Shown here: positions 6,311 through 14,916 of the stretch, piece after piece | Position numbering within the stretch: position 1 is the first letter of the stretch | How the letters are laid out: every line of letters starts with the position of its first letter | NCBI RefSeq assembly: GCF_943913955.1 | Contig: NZ_CALUAE010000012.1 | Location: 1 to 64,000, forward strand | Direction: 5' to 3' | DNA: 64,000 nucleotides | DNA from: Mycolicibacterium bacteremicum | Lineage (GTDB): Bacteria; Actinomycetota; Actinomycetes; Mycobacteriales; Mycobacteriaceae | The notes under the pieces: generated by a model | What the model saw: the letters and a program-made list of their open reading frames with translations, nothing else | Databases searched by the model: none | What the model was told of the DNA's origin: nothing | Program-made: the position numbers and the translations under genes

Positions 6311-7945
6311 TCACAACGGCGCGGCGAGCTCGCGCAATGCCGTGCGGAACAGTTCGTCCATCCGTGGGCTGAGCTCGGCGAGCGAGGCGCCGCCGGCATG
6401 GCAGGCCGAGCCGAACACCGCCGAGCCCGGGACCTCGCCGCCGATGGACAGGCACAGGCACGCCACTCCGTCGGCGCGCAACTCCGCGAACGCCCTATCG
6501 GTGTCGGCCTCGGCATAGCGGCCTTCGTAGCCGTTGTCATAGGGGAAGCCGTCGGAGAGCACCACGAGGAGCCGGTTCGGGGTACCGGCCTGGGTCTTCA
6601 GGATCTCACCCGCTGCGCGGACAGCCGCGCCCAGGCGGGTGTACCCGGACGGCTGCAGCTGGTTGAGCCGGGCCCGCCCGGCCGCGCCGAAACGTTGCTC
6701 GAAGGTCTTGATGGCCGGTAGGTGGACGGCGCCACGCCCTTGGGACCGGAACGCGTAGACGGCCACCCGGTCGCCGAGTTCCTCCAGGGTCGCGGCCATG
6801 GTGGCCGCCGCGCGGCGCTGATGGTCGTGCACGGCGAGACCGTCGGGATCGGCGTCGGTCGCCGACCCGGAGGCGTCGACCAGGATGAGCACGCCGAGAT
6901 TGCGTTCGAGTGTGCGGCGCTCAAGATAGATGTGCTCGGGCGGGGAGAATCCCGACCGCACGTCGACGCACAGCGAGATGAGTGCCTCGACATCGAGAGC
7001 ATCGCCGTCGGCGCGACCGCGTAACAACTTGGGGCCCAATCCCACTCGCGACAGTCGCGCTCTGAGCACGATATCGTCGATGACCTCGGCGGCGGTGATA
7101 TCGGCGGCCGTCGTCAGCGGGAAATCGATGACCCGGCACCAGTCCGGCCGGTAACGCCCGGCGTGGACGTCCCACTCCGGATACAGCGCGCCGCCCACGC
7201 CGATGGCGGCGCCCGGCCGCTCCCGCGAGGTGAAGTGGATCCGGGTGGCCGTGGGCCGGGCGTCGCGACCCGGTTGCCCGGCGCGGCGGGTCGACCCCAC
7301 CCGCAGTTCCGCACCGGCGGTGCCCTCGGCCGCTGCCCGTGCCCCACCGAACAGCTTGCGCAACAGATCCGACAGCGCCCGCGAATTGACCGGCGCCTCG
7401 AACAGTTTCAGGATCCGGCTCTGCCCGCCGGGTTCGCGTTCGCTCTCGGTGTCGTCCTCGGTGACCGTCACGTCACCCTCGGTACCGGCGGCCGGGGTAT
7501 CGGGGCCCGCCGGCGCGGCCCGCACACCGGTCGGCCGCAGGACGCCGAACCAGTCCGGCGGTTCCTGGACGTGCCGGCGACTGCGGGCAACCCGAAGGGA
7601 CTCCGCGCTGCTCGCGGTGACCGGCGGGTCCGCTCCCAGCGCCGCGGCTAGCGGAAAGCGGGCCGACGACTCGGCGAGTGCTCGGCGCCCCTCCAGCGAC
7701 AGATACCGCCGCGCCGTCGCCGGCCGGTTACGCAAGGACGTCAGGTAGTGCCGGTGCAGGCTGCCGGCGCCCAGAAGCGCACTCTGCAGCAGCATCTCGC
7801 GGCGCTGCCGGTCTGCCTGGCCCGCGGTGACGTAGATGACCCGGCCGTCGGTGTGGGCCTGCTGTCCCGGTGCGGCACAGGCCACCTCGACGGCGCTGCC
7901 GGCCACCGCGGTGGCCAGCAGTCGCAACACGGTCGGATCGGTCAC
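6311..7945 (-). CDS. NorD/CbbO-like von Willebrand factor A domain protein
   Basis: The 544-residue protein has a C-terminal VWA domain with an intact metal-ion-dependent adhesion site (DASGS at 357-361, later a TRLGAAVR stretch and an LSDGFPYD acidic loop). The long, variable N-terminal half is helical and rich in Arg. This is the architecture of NorD/CbbO proteins, which pair with a NorQ/CbbQ AAA+ ATPase to remodel or metallate a client such as nitric oxide reductase or Rubisco. Its start overlaps the stop of the AAA+ gene by 4 bp, so translation is coupled. No nor or Rubisco genes are nearby; the only operon partner besides the ATPase is an AveC-like membrane protein. Confidence 0.85.
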   Translation of the reverse strand: MTDPTVLRLLATAVAGSAVEVACAAPGQQAHTDGRVIYVTAGQADRQRREMLLQSALLGAGSLHRHYLTSLRNRPATARRYLSLEGRRALAESSARFPLAAALGADPPVTASSAESLRVARSRRHVQEPPDWFGVLRPTGVRAAPAGPDTPAAGTEGDVTVTEDDTESEREPGGQSRILKLFEAPVNSRALSDLLRKLFGGARAAAEGTAGAELRVGSTRRAGQPGRDARPTATRIHFTSRERPGAAIGVGGALYPEWDVHAGRYRPDWCRVIDFPLTTAADITAAEVIDDIVLRARLSRVGLGPKLLRGRADGDALDVEALISLCVDVRSGFSPPEHIYLERRTLERNLGVLILVDASGSATDADPDGLAVHDHQRRAAATMAATLEELGDRVAVYAFRSQGRGAVHLPAIKTFEQRFGAAGRARLNQLQPSGYTRLGAAVRAAGEILKTQAGTPNRLLVVLSDGFPYDNGYEGRYAEADTDRAFAELRADGVACLCLSIGGEVPGSAVFGSACHAGGASLAELSPRMDELFRTALRELAAPL

Positions 7946-8739
7946 GCCCGCGGCAGCGTGGCGTCGACCAGTTCGCCGAGGGCCCGCACGATGTCGGCGT
8001 CATCGGAGAGCACCTGGACCATGGCGGCCTGCACGGCGCTGCGCAGGCTCAGGCCCTCGGCGACCAACCCGCCGGTGAGGATGAGCATCCGGGTGGACGC
8101 GACCTCACGCAGCGGTGACCCGTCGAGGTGGCGGATGGTGTTGGCCAGGTCGACCAGGATGCGCGCGGTCCCCGGTTCGATTCCCGCCTCGACCGCAACC
8201 ACCTCGGTCTCGATCTCTGCGGGCGGGAACCCCAGGTCGATGGCGATGAACCGTTGCCGGGTCGACTCTTTCAGGCTCTTCAGCACACTCTGGTAACCGG
8301 GGTTGTAGGAGATCACCAGCTGGAATCCGGGCGCGGCGGACAGTGTCACACCGAGCCGGTCGACGGGTAGTTCGCGGCGGTGATCGGCGAGCGGGTGGAT
8401 GACCACGGTGGTGTCCTGCCGCGCCTCGACCACTTCGTCGAGGTAGAAGATGGCGCCCGCGCGCACCGCCCGGGTCAGCGGCCCGTCCACCCAGACGGTC
8501 TCCCCGCCCTTGAGCAGGAACCGTCCGACCAGATCCGCCGATGTCAGGTCCTCGTGGCCGGCGACGGTGACGAGGTCGCGGCCCAGGTCGTGCGCCATGG
8601 CGGCCACGAAGCGGGTCTTGCCGCAACCGGTGGGACCCTTCAGCAGGATCGGGGAACCCCGCCGGGCGGCGGCCCGAAAGACCTGCACCTCGTCGCCGAC
8701 TGTCCGGTAGTACGGTGCGCACACGGTGGTGTCGATCAT
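7942..8739 (-). CDS. NorQ/CbbQ-type MoxR AAA+ ATPase
   Basis: The 265-residue protein carries Walker A GPTGCGKT at 35-42, Walker B IFYLDE at about 97-102, a VISYNPGYQ sensor stretch, and the compact single-AAA architecture of the CbbQ/NirQ/NorQ/GpvN subfamily. These hexameric ATPases work with a VWA partner to activate metalloenzymes. The ATG at 8739 overlaps the stop of the upstream AveC-like gene by 4 bp (TCAT on the plus strand), and the 3' end overlaps the VWA gene by 4 bp, so the three genes form one tightly coupled operon. The ATG is the first good start in the frame after that stop. Confidence 0.88.
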   Translation of the reverse strand: MIDTTVCAPYYRTVGDEVQVFRAAARRGSPILLKGPTGCGKTRFVAAMAHDLGRDLVTVAGHEDLTSADLVGRFLLKGGETVWVDGPLTRAVRAGAIFYLDEVVEARQDTTVVIHPLADHRRELPVDRLGVTLSAAPGFQLVISYNPGYQSVLKSLKESTRQRFIAIDLGFPPAEIETEVVAVEAGIEPGTARILVDLANTIRHLDGSPLREVASTRMLILTGGLVAEGLSLRSAVQAAMVQVLSDDADIVRALGELVDATLPRA

Positions 8740-9902
8740 CCGGCCGGCCGTTCGAACGGCACGGTGGTCGGCACGGTCGCGCCCTCGGGGAGCACGAGTT
8801 CGCCGTCGGTGTCGATATAGCCGGAATCGTTGCGCTGCATCGGCAGATCGGGGTGCGGACAGGGCCGGTCGGTGCCCTCGCCGCAGATGCCGCCGTTGAA
8901 GTAGGACCGCTTCTGGTGGTCCTCGGGCCACGGGTCGGCGTGCATACCGAGGTAGATGGCCGGCACGTTGTAGAAGAAGAAGAAACAGGCGCTGACACCG
9001 GCGAAGATCGCCAGGAACCGGGTGATCTGTTGTCTGACGAAGCCGCCCCGCACGCTCTCGAGTCCGCGTTCCATGACGGTGCGGCCGCGGTCGTCGGTGA
9101 AGTAGCGCAGACAGCACAGCGCGGTCTGCACACCACCCCACATCAGGCCCTCGTAGACCGGCCACTGGTAGTAGGTACCGGCGTTGAACGACACCGCCTG
9201 AATGGCACCGGGATAGGTGTACAGGCCGGTGGGCAGCAGGACCAGCGCCTCCATCACGAAGTCGAAGACGAAGGCGATGGCGTAGGTGGTCATGATCAGC
9301 CGGAAATTGCTGATGTTGGGCCAGCGCGCCTTCATCTTGCGCATGATCACGCAGCCGATGATGGTGATGAGCAGGACGCCGTAGGCGTAGCCGGGTGCGT
9401 TGGTCAGCAGCGGCTCGGCGACCATCGCGCCCGGATGCTCGGTGTTGGTCGTGCCCGGCAGATAGGGCGCCCACGAGCCGCGGTTCCACAGCCAGGTGTT
9501 GTAGGTGCACCAGGTGTTGAAGTAGTTCAGGAACGGGTCCTGGAAGAACATCAGGCCCATCGACACCAGCAGCATGCCGTCCAGCGAGATCCGGCGTTCC
9601 TGGCGCCACGGCTTGATGAGGAAGAACCACAGGGCGAAAGGCAGCGCCAGCCAGAGGATCACCGCATTGGCGATCAGCGGGATCTTCATGTACAGCGGGG
9701 GCTCGCTGGGTCCCTGCGGAACCCGCTCGAAGTATGGCCCGGTGATCCACCGGATCCAGACATAGAGCTGCAGCGCCAGGATCGCGGCACCGATCCCGGC
9801 CAGCACCTTGACCCGGTTCGATGTCCCCGGCGCGCGCTCGACGGGTAGCGCTGTGGCACTGAGGGATTCGGTGATGCCGGCGTTCTTCGGCAGGTTGCTC
9901 AT
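8736..9902 (-). CDS. AveC-like (spirocyclase family) polytopic membrane protein
   Basis: The 388-residue product has about seven to eight hydrophobic segments and the hallmarks I associate with AveC-family proteins: FQDPFLNYFNTWCTYN, NRGSWAPYLPG, an FDFVMEAL helix and a YTYPGAI loop. AveC itself acts in avermectin spiroketal formation; mycobacterial members are usually of unknown function. The start at 9902 (MSNLPKNAG) is preferred over an upstream in-frame codon at 9938, though neither has a clear ribosome binding site. It heads an operon with NorQ-like and NorD-like genes and is divergent from a TetR gene, with palindromes between them. Confidence 0.8.
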   Translation of the reverse strand: MSNLPKNAGITESLSATALPVERAPGTSNRVKVLAGIGAAILALQLYVWIRWITGPYFERVPQGPSEPPLYMKIPLIANAVILWLALPFALWFFLIKPWRQERRISLDGMLLVSMGLMFFQDPFLNYFNTWCTYNTWLWNRGSWAPYLPGTTNTEHPGAMVAEPLLTNAPGYAYGVLLITIIGCVIMRKMKARWPNISNFRLIMTTYAIAFVFDFVMEALVLLPTGLYTYPGAIQAVSFNAGTYYQWPVYEGLMWGGVQTALCCLRYFTDDRGRTVMERGLESVRGGFVRQQITRFLAIFAGVSACFFFFYNVPAIYLGMHADPWPEDHQKRSYFNGGICGEGTDRPCPHPDLPMQRNDSGYIDTDGELVLPEGATVPTTVPFERPAG

Positions 9903-9910
9903 CCGGTGAA

Positions 9911-9936
9911 GATACCAACCAGTATCTGAGTAACTC
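9911..9936. promoter_or_regulatory. Adjacent palindromes between aveC-like gene and tetR
   Basis: GATAC-N6-GTATC (9911-9926) is followed two bases later by GAGT-A-ACTC (9928-9936). Both lie in the 68-bp gap between the divergent start codons at 9902 and 9971. Position and symmetry suit a TetR operator that controls both directions. Confidence 0.5.
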
Positions 9937-9970
9937 AAGGGTTTCTTGGATTCTGTGCCAGACTGGCGTC

Positions 9971-10573
9971 ATGGTCGAGCAGTGGACGCGGGAGAAACGC
10001 CTGGAACGCACCCGCGCCCTGCTGCTGGACGCCGCCGAAGAGGTGTTCGCCGACAAAGGTTTTGCCCCGGCCAGCCTCGATGACATCGCTCGCGCCGCCG
10101 GCTACACCAAGGGGGCGATCTACAAGCACTTCGCCACCAAGGAGGACCTGTTCTTCGCCGTCAGCGACCGCTACTGGCGGCGCTACTTCGACAACTTCGC
10201 CGAGGTGCTCTCCTCGGCGACCGAGGTCGGCGCGCCCGAACTCGACGCCATCGCCGACCGGTGGCGCCAGCTCAGCCTGGATCGCGGGGCCGAACACAGC
10301 GCGCTCGGCCACGAGTTCACGCTCTACCTGCTGCGCAATCCGGAGGCCAGGGAACGGGTTGCCGGTAAGCGGTCCGAGGTGGTCGAGGCCCTGAGCACGT
10401 TCATCAGCGAGGGCATGCAGCGCCTCGGCGCGACGCTGCTCATCCCACCGCTGACGTTCGCCCAGGTGCTCGTCGCCACCAGTGACGCGGTGGTGCTCGG
10501 CAGTCAGCTCGACGACGTCGACCTGTACCGGCCGATCGTCGAGATGTACCTGTCGGCGATCAAGCTGGGCTGA
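9971..10573 (+). CDS. TetR-family transcriptional regulator
   Basis: The 200-residue protein has a canonical TetR helix-turn-helix at about 13-60 (RTRALLLDAAEEVFADKGFAPASLDDIARAAGYTKGAIYKHF, quoted in part) and an all-helical C-terminal regulatory half. It is divergent from the AveC-like/AAA+/VWA operon and is the obvious candidate regulator of it. The ATG at 9971 is the first start in the frame. A DExH helicase gene follows 56 bp downstream on the same strand but has its own ribosome binding site (GGAGGCACG), so coregulation is not implied. Confidence 0.9.
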   Translation: MVEQWTREKRLERTRALLLDAAEEVFADKGFAPASLDDIARAAGYTKGAIYKHFATKEDLFFAVSDRYWRRYFDNFAEVLSSATEVGAPELDAIADRWRQLSLDRGAEHSALGHEFTLYLLRNPEARERVAGKRSEVVEALSTFISEGMQRLGATLLIPPLTFAQVLVATSDAVVLGSQLDDVDLYRPIVEMYLSAIKLG

Positions 10574-10629
10574 GCGCCGACCGCCCCGCCTACCGGGCGC
10601 CGGCGTCGAAAGGGCAGGCTGGAGGCACG

Positions 10630-13137
10630 ATGACCGCCACTCCCCTGAGCCCCGACCGCGATGCCGATCCCGATGCGCTGTTCACCGCCTTCGGCGAGTG
10701 GGCCGCCGGTAACGGCACCGACCTCTACCCGGCGCAGGAAGAGGCGTTGATCGAGCTGGTCAGCGGTAGCAACGTGGTGCTGGCGACGCCGACCGGCTCG
10801 GGTAAGTCCCTGGTGGCCACCGGAGCGATCTACGCCGCGCTGGCGGGCGATCGCGTCAGTTTCTACACCGCACCGATCAAGGCATTGGTCAGCGAGAAGT
10901 TCTTCGCCCTGTGCGATGTGTTCGGCGCGGCGAACGTCGGGATGCTCACCGGGGATGCCGCGGTGAACGCCGACGCGCCGATCATCGCGTGCACCGCGGA
11001 GATCCTGGCCAACATCGCCCTGCGCGAGGGGGCCGATGCGGACATCGGCCTGGTGGTGATGGACGAGTTCCACTTCTACGGCGACCCGGACCGCGGCTGG
11101 GCCTGGCAGGTGCCGCTGCTGGAACTACCCCGCGCCCAGTTCCTGCTGATGTCGGCGACCCTCGGCGATGTCACGTTCCTGCGGTCGGATCTGACCCGGC
11201 GCACCGGTCGGCCCACCGCGCTGGTGACCGGCGCCCAGCGTCCGGTGCCGCTGTACTACTCGTACGCCACCACGCCGATGCACGAGACGATCGGCGACCT
11301 GCTGGACAGCCGTCAGGCGCCCGTCTACGTGGTGCACTTCACGCAGGCCTCAGCGCTGGAACGGGCGCAGGCGCTGATGAGTGTCAACGTGTCCAGCAAG
11401 GGGGAGAAGGCGGCCATCGCCGAGCACATCGGCGCCTTCCGCTTCTCCACCGCATTCGGATCCACGCTGTCCCGGTTGGTGCGCCACGGCATCGGCGTGC
11501 ACCACGCCGGGATGCTGCCCAAATATCGCAGGCTGGTCGAACAGCTGGCCCAGGCCGGTCTGTTGAAGGTCATCTGCGGCACCGACACCCTGGGCGTGGG
11601 GATCAACGTACCGATCCGGACCGTGGTGTTCTCCGCACTGTCGAAATACGACGGCACCCGCACCCGATTGCTCAATGCCCGCGAGTTCCACCAGATCGCC
11701 GGGCGGGCCGGACGCGCCGGTTTCGACACGGTGGGCAATGTCGTGGTGCAGGCACCCGAGCACGAGGTCGAGAACCTCAGACAGTTCGCCAAGGTCGCCG
11801 ACGATCCCAAGAAGCGCCGGAAGCTGGTGCGGCGCAAGGTACCCGAGGGAATGGTGCCGTGGAGCGAGAAGACCATGGCGCGTCTGGTGGAAGCCACACC
11901 CGAGGCACTCACCAGCAGCATGCGGGTCTCGACGGCCATGGTCCTCGACGTCGTGGACCGGCCGGGTGATCCGTTCCAGGCGATGCGCCGACTGCTCACC
12001 GACAATCACGAACCGCGCAAGCGTCAGCTCAAGCTGATCCGCGAGACCCTGGGCATCGCCCGCTCGCTGCTGCAGGCCGGGATCGTGCAACGCCTGGACG
12101 CCCCCGAGCCGGACGGACGCCGCTACCGGCTCACGGTGGATCTGCCGGCCGACTTCGCGCTCAACCAGCCGTTGTCCACCTTCGCGCTGGTCGCCGTCGA
12201 CGTATTGGACGCCGACTCCGAAACCTATGCGCTGGATGTGGTTTCGATCATCGAGGCGACGCTGGAGGATCCCCGGCAGATCCTGGCCGCCCAGCTGAAG
12301 AAGGCCCGCGGTGAGGCGGTCGCCGCGATGAAGGCCGAGGGCATCGAATACGACGAGCGCATCGAACTGCTCGACGAGATCAGCTATCCGAAACCGTTGG
12401 CGGAATTGCTGGAACACACCTTCGCGGTGTATCTGCAGACCAACCCGTGGGCCGCCGACGGCACGCTGGCACCCAAATCGGTGGTGCGCGAGATGTGGGA
12501 GCGCGCCATGACATTCCGGGAGTACGTCAGCCAGTACGGGCTGACCCGCTCCGAAGGTGCGGTACTGCGCTACCTGTCCGATGCCTTCAAGGCGCTGCGG
12601 TCCGGGGTGCCGACGGCGGCGCGCACCGAGGAGGTCAACGACATCGTCGAGTGGCTCGGCGAGCTCGTCCGCCAGATCGATTCCAGTCTGCTCGACGAGT
12701 GGGAGCAGCTGACCAGTCCCGATCTGCCGCACGATATCCCGGCGCCCGTACCGGCCCGCCCCCGCCCGCTGACCGGTAACGACCGGGCCTTCACCGCGAT
12801 GGTGCGCAACGCCCTGTTCCGACGGGTGGAACTGTTCGCCCGCCGCCGCTATACCGAACTCGGCGAACTCGACGCCGCCGCGGGCTGGCACGCCGAGCGC
12901 TGGGCGCAGGCCGGCACGGAGTACTACGCCGAGTACGACGATGTCGGCATCGGTCCCGACGCCCGCGGGCCGGCGTTGCTGATCATCGACCGGCAGGCCG
13001 GCCGGTGGGGGGTCCGCCAGATCCTCGATGATCCTGTGGGCAACCATGATTGGGCCATCACGGCCGAGGTCGATCTGGCGGCCTCCGATGAGGAGGGCTC
13101 GGCGGTGGTGCGGCTGCTCGATGTCGGGCCGGACTGA
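10630..13137 (+). CDS. DExH-box helicase with DUF3516-type C-terminus
   Basis: This 835-residue superfamily-2 helicase has Walker A TPTGSGKS (about 53-60), the DEFH box (145-148), motif III SAT (175-177), and in the second RecA-like domain VHHAGMLPKYRRLVEQLAQ, GTDTLGVGIN and QIAGRAGRAG, the Ski2/Mtr4-like motif VI. The long C-terminal part matches what I know as DUF3516 in actinobacterial members. Such proteins are predicted RNA helicases; the substrate is not known. The frame is intact and the start at 10630 has GGAGG seven bases upstream. It is a single gene between a TetR gene and a VOC pseudogene. Confidence 0.88.
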   Translation: MTATPLSPDRDADPDALFTAFGEWAAGNGTDLYPAQEEALIELVSGSNVVLATPTGSGKSLVATGAIYAALAGDRVSFYTAPIKALVSEKFFALCDVFGAANVGMLTGDAAVNADAPIIACTAEILANIALREGADADIGLVVMDEFHFYGDPDRGWAWQVPLLELPRAQFLLMSATLGDVTFLRSDLTRRTGRPTALVTGAQRPVPLYYSYATTPMHETIGDLLDSRQAPVYVVHFTQASALERAQALMSVNVSSKGEKAAIAEHIGAFRFSTAFGSTLSRLVRHGIGVHHAGMLPKYRRLVEQLAQAGLLKVICGTDTLGVGINVPIRTVVFSALSKYDGTRTRLLNAREFHQIAGRAGRAGFDTVGNVVVQAPEHEVENLRQFAKVADDPKKRRKLVRRKVPEGMVPWSEKTMARLVEATPEALTSSMRVSTAMVLDVVDRPGDPFQAMRRLLTDNHEPRKRQLKLIRETLGIARSLLQAGIVQRLDAPEPDGRRYRLTVDLPADFALNQPLSTFALVAVDVLDADSETYALDVVSIIEATLEDPRQILAAQLKKARGEAVAAMKAEGIEYDERIELLDEISYPKPLAELLEHTFAVYLQTNPWAADGTLAPKSVVREMWERAMTFREYVSQYGLTRSEGAVLRYLSDAFKALRSGVPTAARTEEVNDIVEWLGELVRQIDSSLLDEWEQLTSPDLPHDIPAPVPARPRPLTGNDRAFTAMVRNALFRRVELFARRRYTELGELDAAAGWHAERWAQAGTEYYAEYDDVGIGPDARGPALLIIDRQAGRWGVRQILDDPVGNHDWAITAEVDLAASDEEGSAVVRLLDVGPD

Positions 13138-13248
13138 TCGGCTCCGGCATATATTGACCGAAGGACGCCACACGTTCCATCACATCGACACCGCGCCGCT
13201 GGAACCGATCGTGCAACGGTGGATCAGCGGCCCACGGAGGGAGTCGTC

Positions 13249-13639
13249 ATGAAGATCAGCTACGTCAGTGTGCTCGTCGACGATCAGGACCGGGCGCTGC
13301 GGTTCTACACCGGGACACTGGGTTTCCGCCTCAAGCACGACGTGCCGATGGGTGGCGGCCCGCGCTGGATCACAGTGGTCGGCCCGGACGACCCCGACGG
13401 TGTCGAGCTGGTGCTCGAACCCGACGGTCACCCGGCGGCCAAAACCGTTCAAGGATGCCCTCTTCGAGGACGGGATTCCGGCCACCGCGTTCGTCGTCGA
13501 CGATGTGCGCGCCGAGCACGAGCGGTTGGTGGGCCTCGGGGTCCGGTTCACCCAGCAACCCGCCGAGATGGGACCGGTGACGACCGCGGTGTTCGACGAC
13601 ACCTGCGGCAACCTCATTCAGATCCAGTCAGCTTCCTGA
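13249..13639 (+). pseudogene. VOC-family (glyoxalase-like) protein, single-base frameshift
   Basis: The gene starts MKISYVSVLVDDQDRALRFY at an ATG behind GGAGGGAG and reads as a typical VOC metal-binding domain to HPAAK. It then needs a one-base shift to continue as PFKDALFEDGIPATAFVVDD to DTCGNLIQIQSAS, ending at 13639. Both halves join perfectly if the AAAA run at 13441-13444 is read as AAA (GCC AAA CCG TTC AAG). The shift is therefore one extra A in a short homopolymer: either a sequencing error, a recent inactivation or phase variation. The intact protein would be about 129 residues. The 3' end overlaps the convergent glycosidase gene by 26 bp. Confidence 0.8.
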
Positions 13640-14744
13640 GGGCATCGACCTCGGGTGGCCGGTAGGGCCTGCCGTCGTTGAAGACCAGATCGTGGAACCA
13701 TTCACGGGGCGGTTCGAGATACGGCTTGTCCCACGAGTCCCACGGTAGGAACGTCTGGGTCTTGCCGGCCACCAGACCCCACGTGTAGGCGCCGACGCGC
13801 CGCCGCTTGGCCACCGGCAGGACGCCCTCGATGGTGCTGCCCTCGGTGCGTGCCAGATACTCGGTGCACATCAGCGGCCGTCCCCAGGGCTGCAGTTCTT
13901 CGATGCGATGCTCGAAACCGGCCGGATTGTCGTAACTGTGAAAGCTCAGCACATCGGCCAGGTCGAGCTGGATCGACGCCATGTGGCTGCGCCGGGCGGC
14001 ATTACCCCATTCGCCCTCCCACACCCCGGTGGTCAGCGGCTGTACCGGGTCGACGGTACGCGCCCAGCGGAACACCTGCGGCAACAGCTCGGCCACCAGT
14101 TCGGGCTTGTCCTTGCGCTCCACCTTCGAATACACCGCAGCCGGATTGTCCGGCTCGTTCCACAGATCCCAGCCCAGCACGCGTTCGTCGTTGCGGAACT
14201 GCCCGATGACACGGACGACGTACTCCTGCAACGCCTGTCGATATCGACGGTCGTCGAGCCGCTCGGCACCCGGACTCTGCACCCAGCCCGAGTTGTGCAC
14301 ACCCGGCGTCGGCGCCCGCTGCGGCCCGCTGCGGGGCAGCGGATCCCAGCACGAGTCGAACAGCACCAGCAGCGGCCGGATCCCGTGCTTGGCCGCGATG
14401 TCGACGAACTGGCCGAGCCGCTGGTGGAAACCGACGCGGTCCTGTGTCCACAGCTGGTCGTGCAGGAACACCCGCACCGTGTTGAGACCCATGGAGCGGG
14501 CCATCCGCAGCTCGCCGTCGATGCGCATCGGGTCAAAGGTGTTGGCCTGGAACATCTCAAGCTGGTTGATGGCGTTCGACGTGATGTAGTTCGCCCCGAC
14601 CAGCCAACCCTGCGCCCGAAACCAGCGGTGCGCACGGTCGTTGGACCATCGGCCGGCCGCAGCGCGGGCGCGCGGGGCGGTCCAGAGCGCCGCGGCAGCC
14701 GGCGACGCCAGTAGCGGGAGTTTGAGAAGTGTTCTGCGGCGCAC
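13614..14744 (-). CDS. Secreted GH5-type glycoside hydrolase (cellulase/mannanase-like)
   Basis: With the GTG at 14744 as start, the 376-residue protein opens with an RRRTLLKLPLLA signal that looks Tat- or Sec-directed, cleaved after RARA. The (beta/alpha)8 domain follows: GANYITSN, a LNTVRVFLHD strand, catalytic acid/base Glu in GWDLWNEPDNP (E197) and the nucleophile Glu in LMCTEYLART (E295). This is the GH5/clan-A pattern of endo-beta-glucanases and mannanases. A start at TTG 14792 is possible but adds residues ahead of an already complete signal peptide. It stands alone between the VOC pseudogene and the alcohol dehydrogenase. Confidence 0.8.
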   Translation of the reverse strand: MRRRTLLKLPLLASPAAAALWTAPRARAAAGRWSNDRAHRWFRAQGWLVGANYITSNAINQLEMFQANTFDPMRIDGELRMARSMGLNTVRVFLHDQLWTQDRVGFHQRLGQFVDIAAKHGIRPLLVLFDSCWDPLPRSGPQRAPTPGVHNSGWVQSPGAERLDDRRYRQALQEYVVRVIGQFRNDERVLGWDLWNEPDNPAAVYSKVERKDKPELVAELLPQVFRWARTVDPVQPLTTGVWEGEWGNAARRSHMASIQLDLADVLSFHSYDNPAGFEHRIEELQPWGRPLMCTEYLARTEGSTIEGVLPVAKRRRVGAYTWGLVAGKTQTFLPWDSWDKPYLEPPREWFHDLVFNDGRPYRPPEVDALRKLTGSE

Positions 14745-14875
14745 CGTGCTCGTCGTGTGAATTGCTTTGGTGTGTCTCAGATCACGTACCAATATGCCGT
14801 CCTTCGATTTCGTTTCTCGTCATCGACCCCCCGGACAGCCGTACCGTACCCACATCGCGGTGTGCGTACACACAT

Positions 14876-14902
14876 CGACCCGGCGCCGATGGCGCCGGGT
14901 CG
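14876..14902 (-). terminator. GC-rich hairpin after the alcohol dehydrogenase gene
   Basis: A perfect 12-bp stem (CGACCCGGCGCC against GGCGCCGGGTCG) with a 3-base GAT loop lies 14 bp beyond the stop of the minus-strand gene ending at 14917. There is no clear T-run, which is common for mycobacterial terminators. Confidence 0.7.
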
Positions 14903-14916
14903 GTGAGGTCCGCAGG

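Noticed and set aside
6311..8739. Denitrification (nitric oxide reductase) locus
   Set aside because: NorQ/NorD-like genes are present but no norB or norC is in the window, and the partner is an AveC-like protein.
8736..9902. Avermectin-type polyketide cluster
   Set aside because: The AveC-like gene has no polyketide synthase or tailoring genes around it.
11350..13173. Long open frame on the minus strand opposite the helicase
   Set aside because: It is the GC-rich shadow of an intact DExH helicase with all motifs; its translation is Arg/Gly/His-rich and lacks domains.
13249..13639. Programmed frameshift in the VOC gene
   Set aside because: There is no slippery heptamer with a downstream structure; a simple extra A in an A run explains it better.
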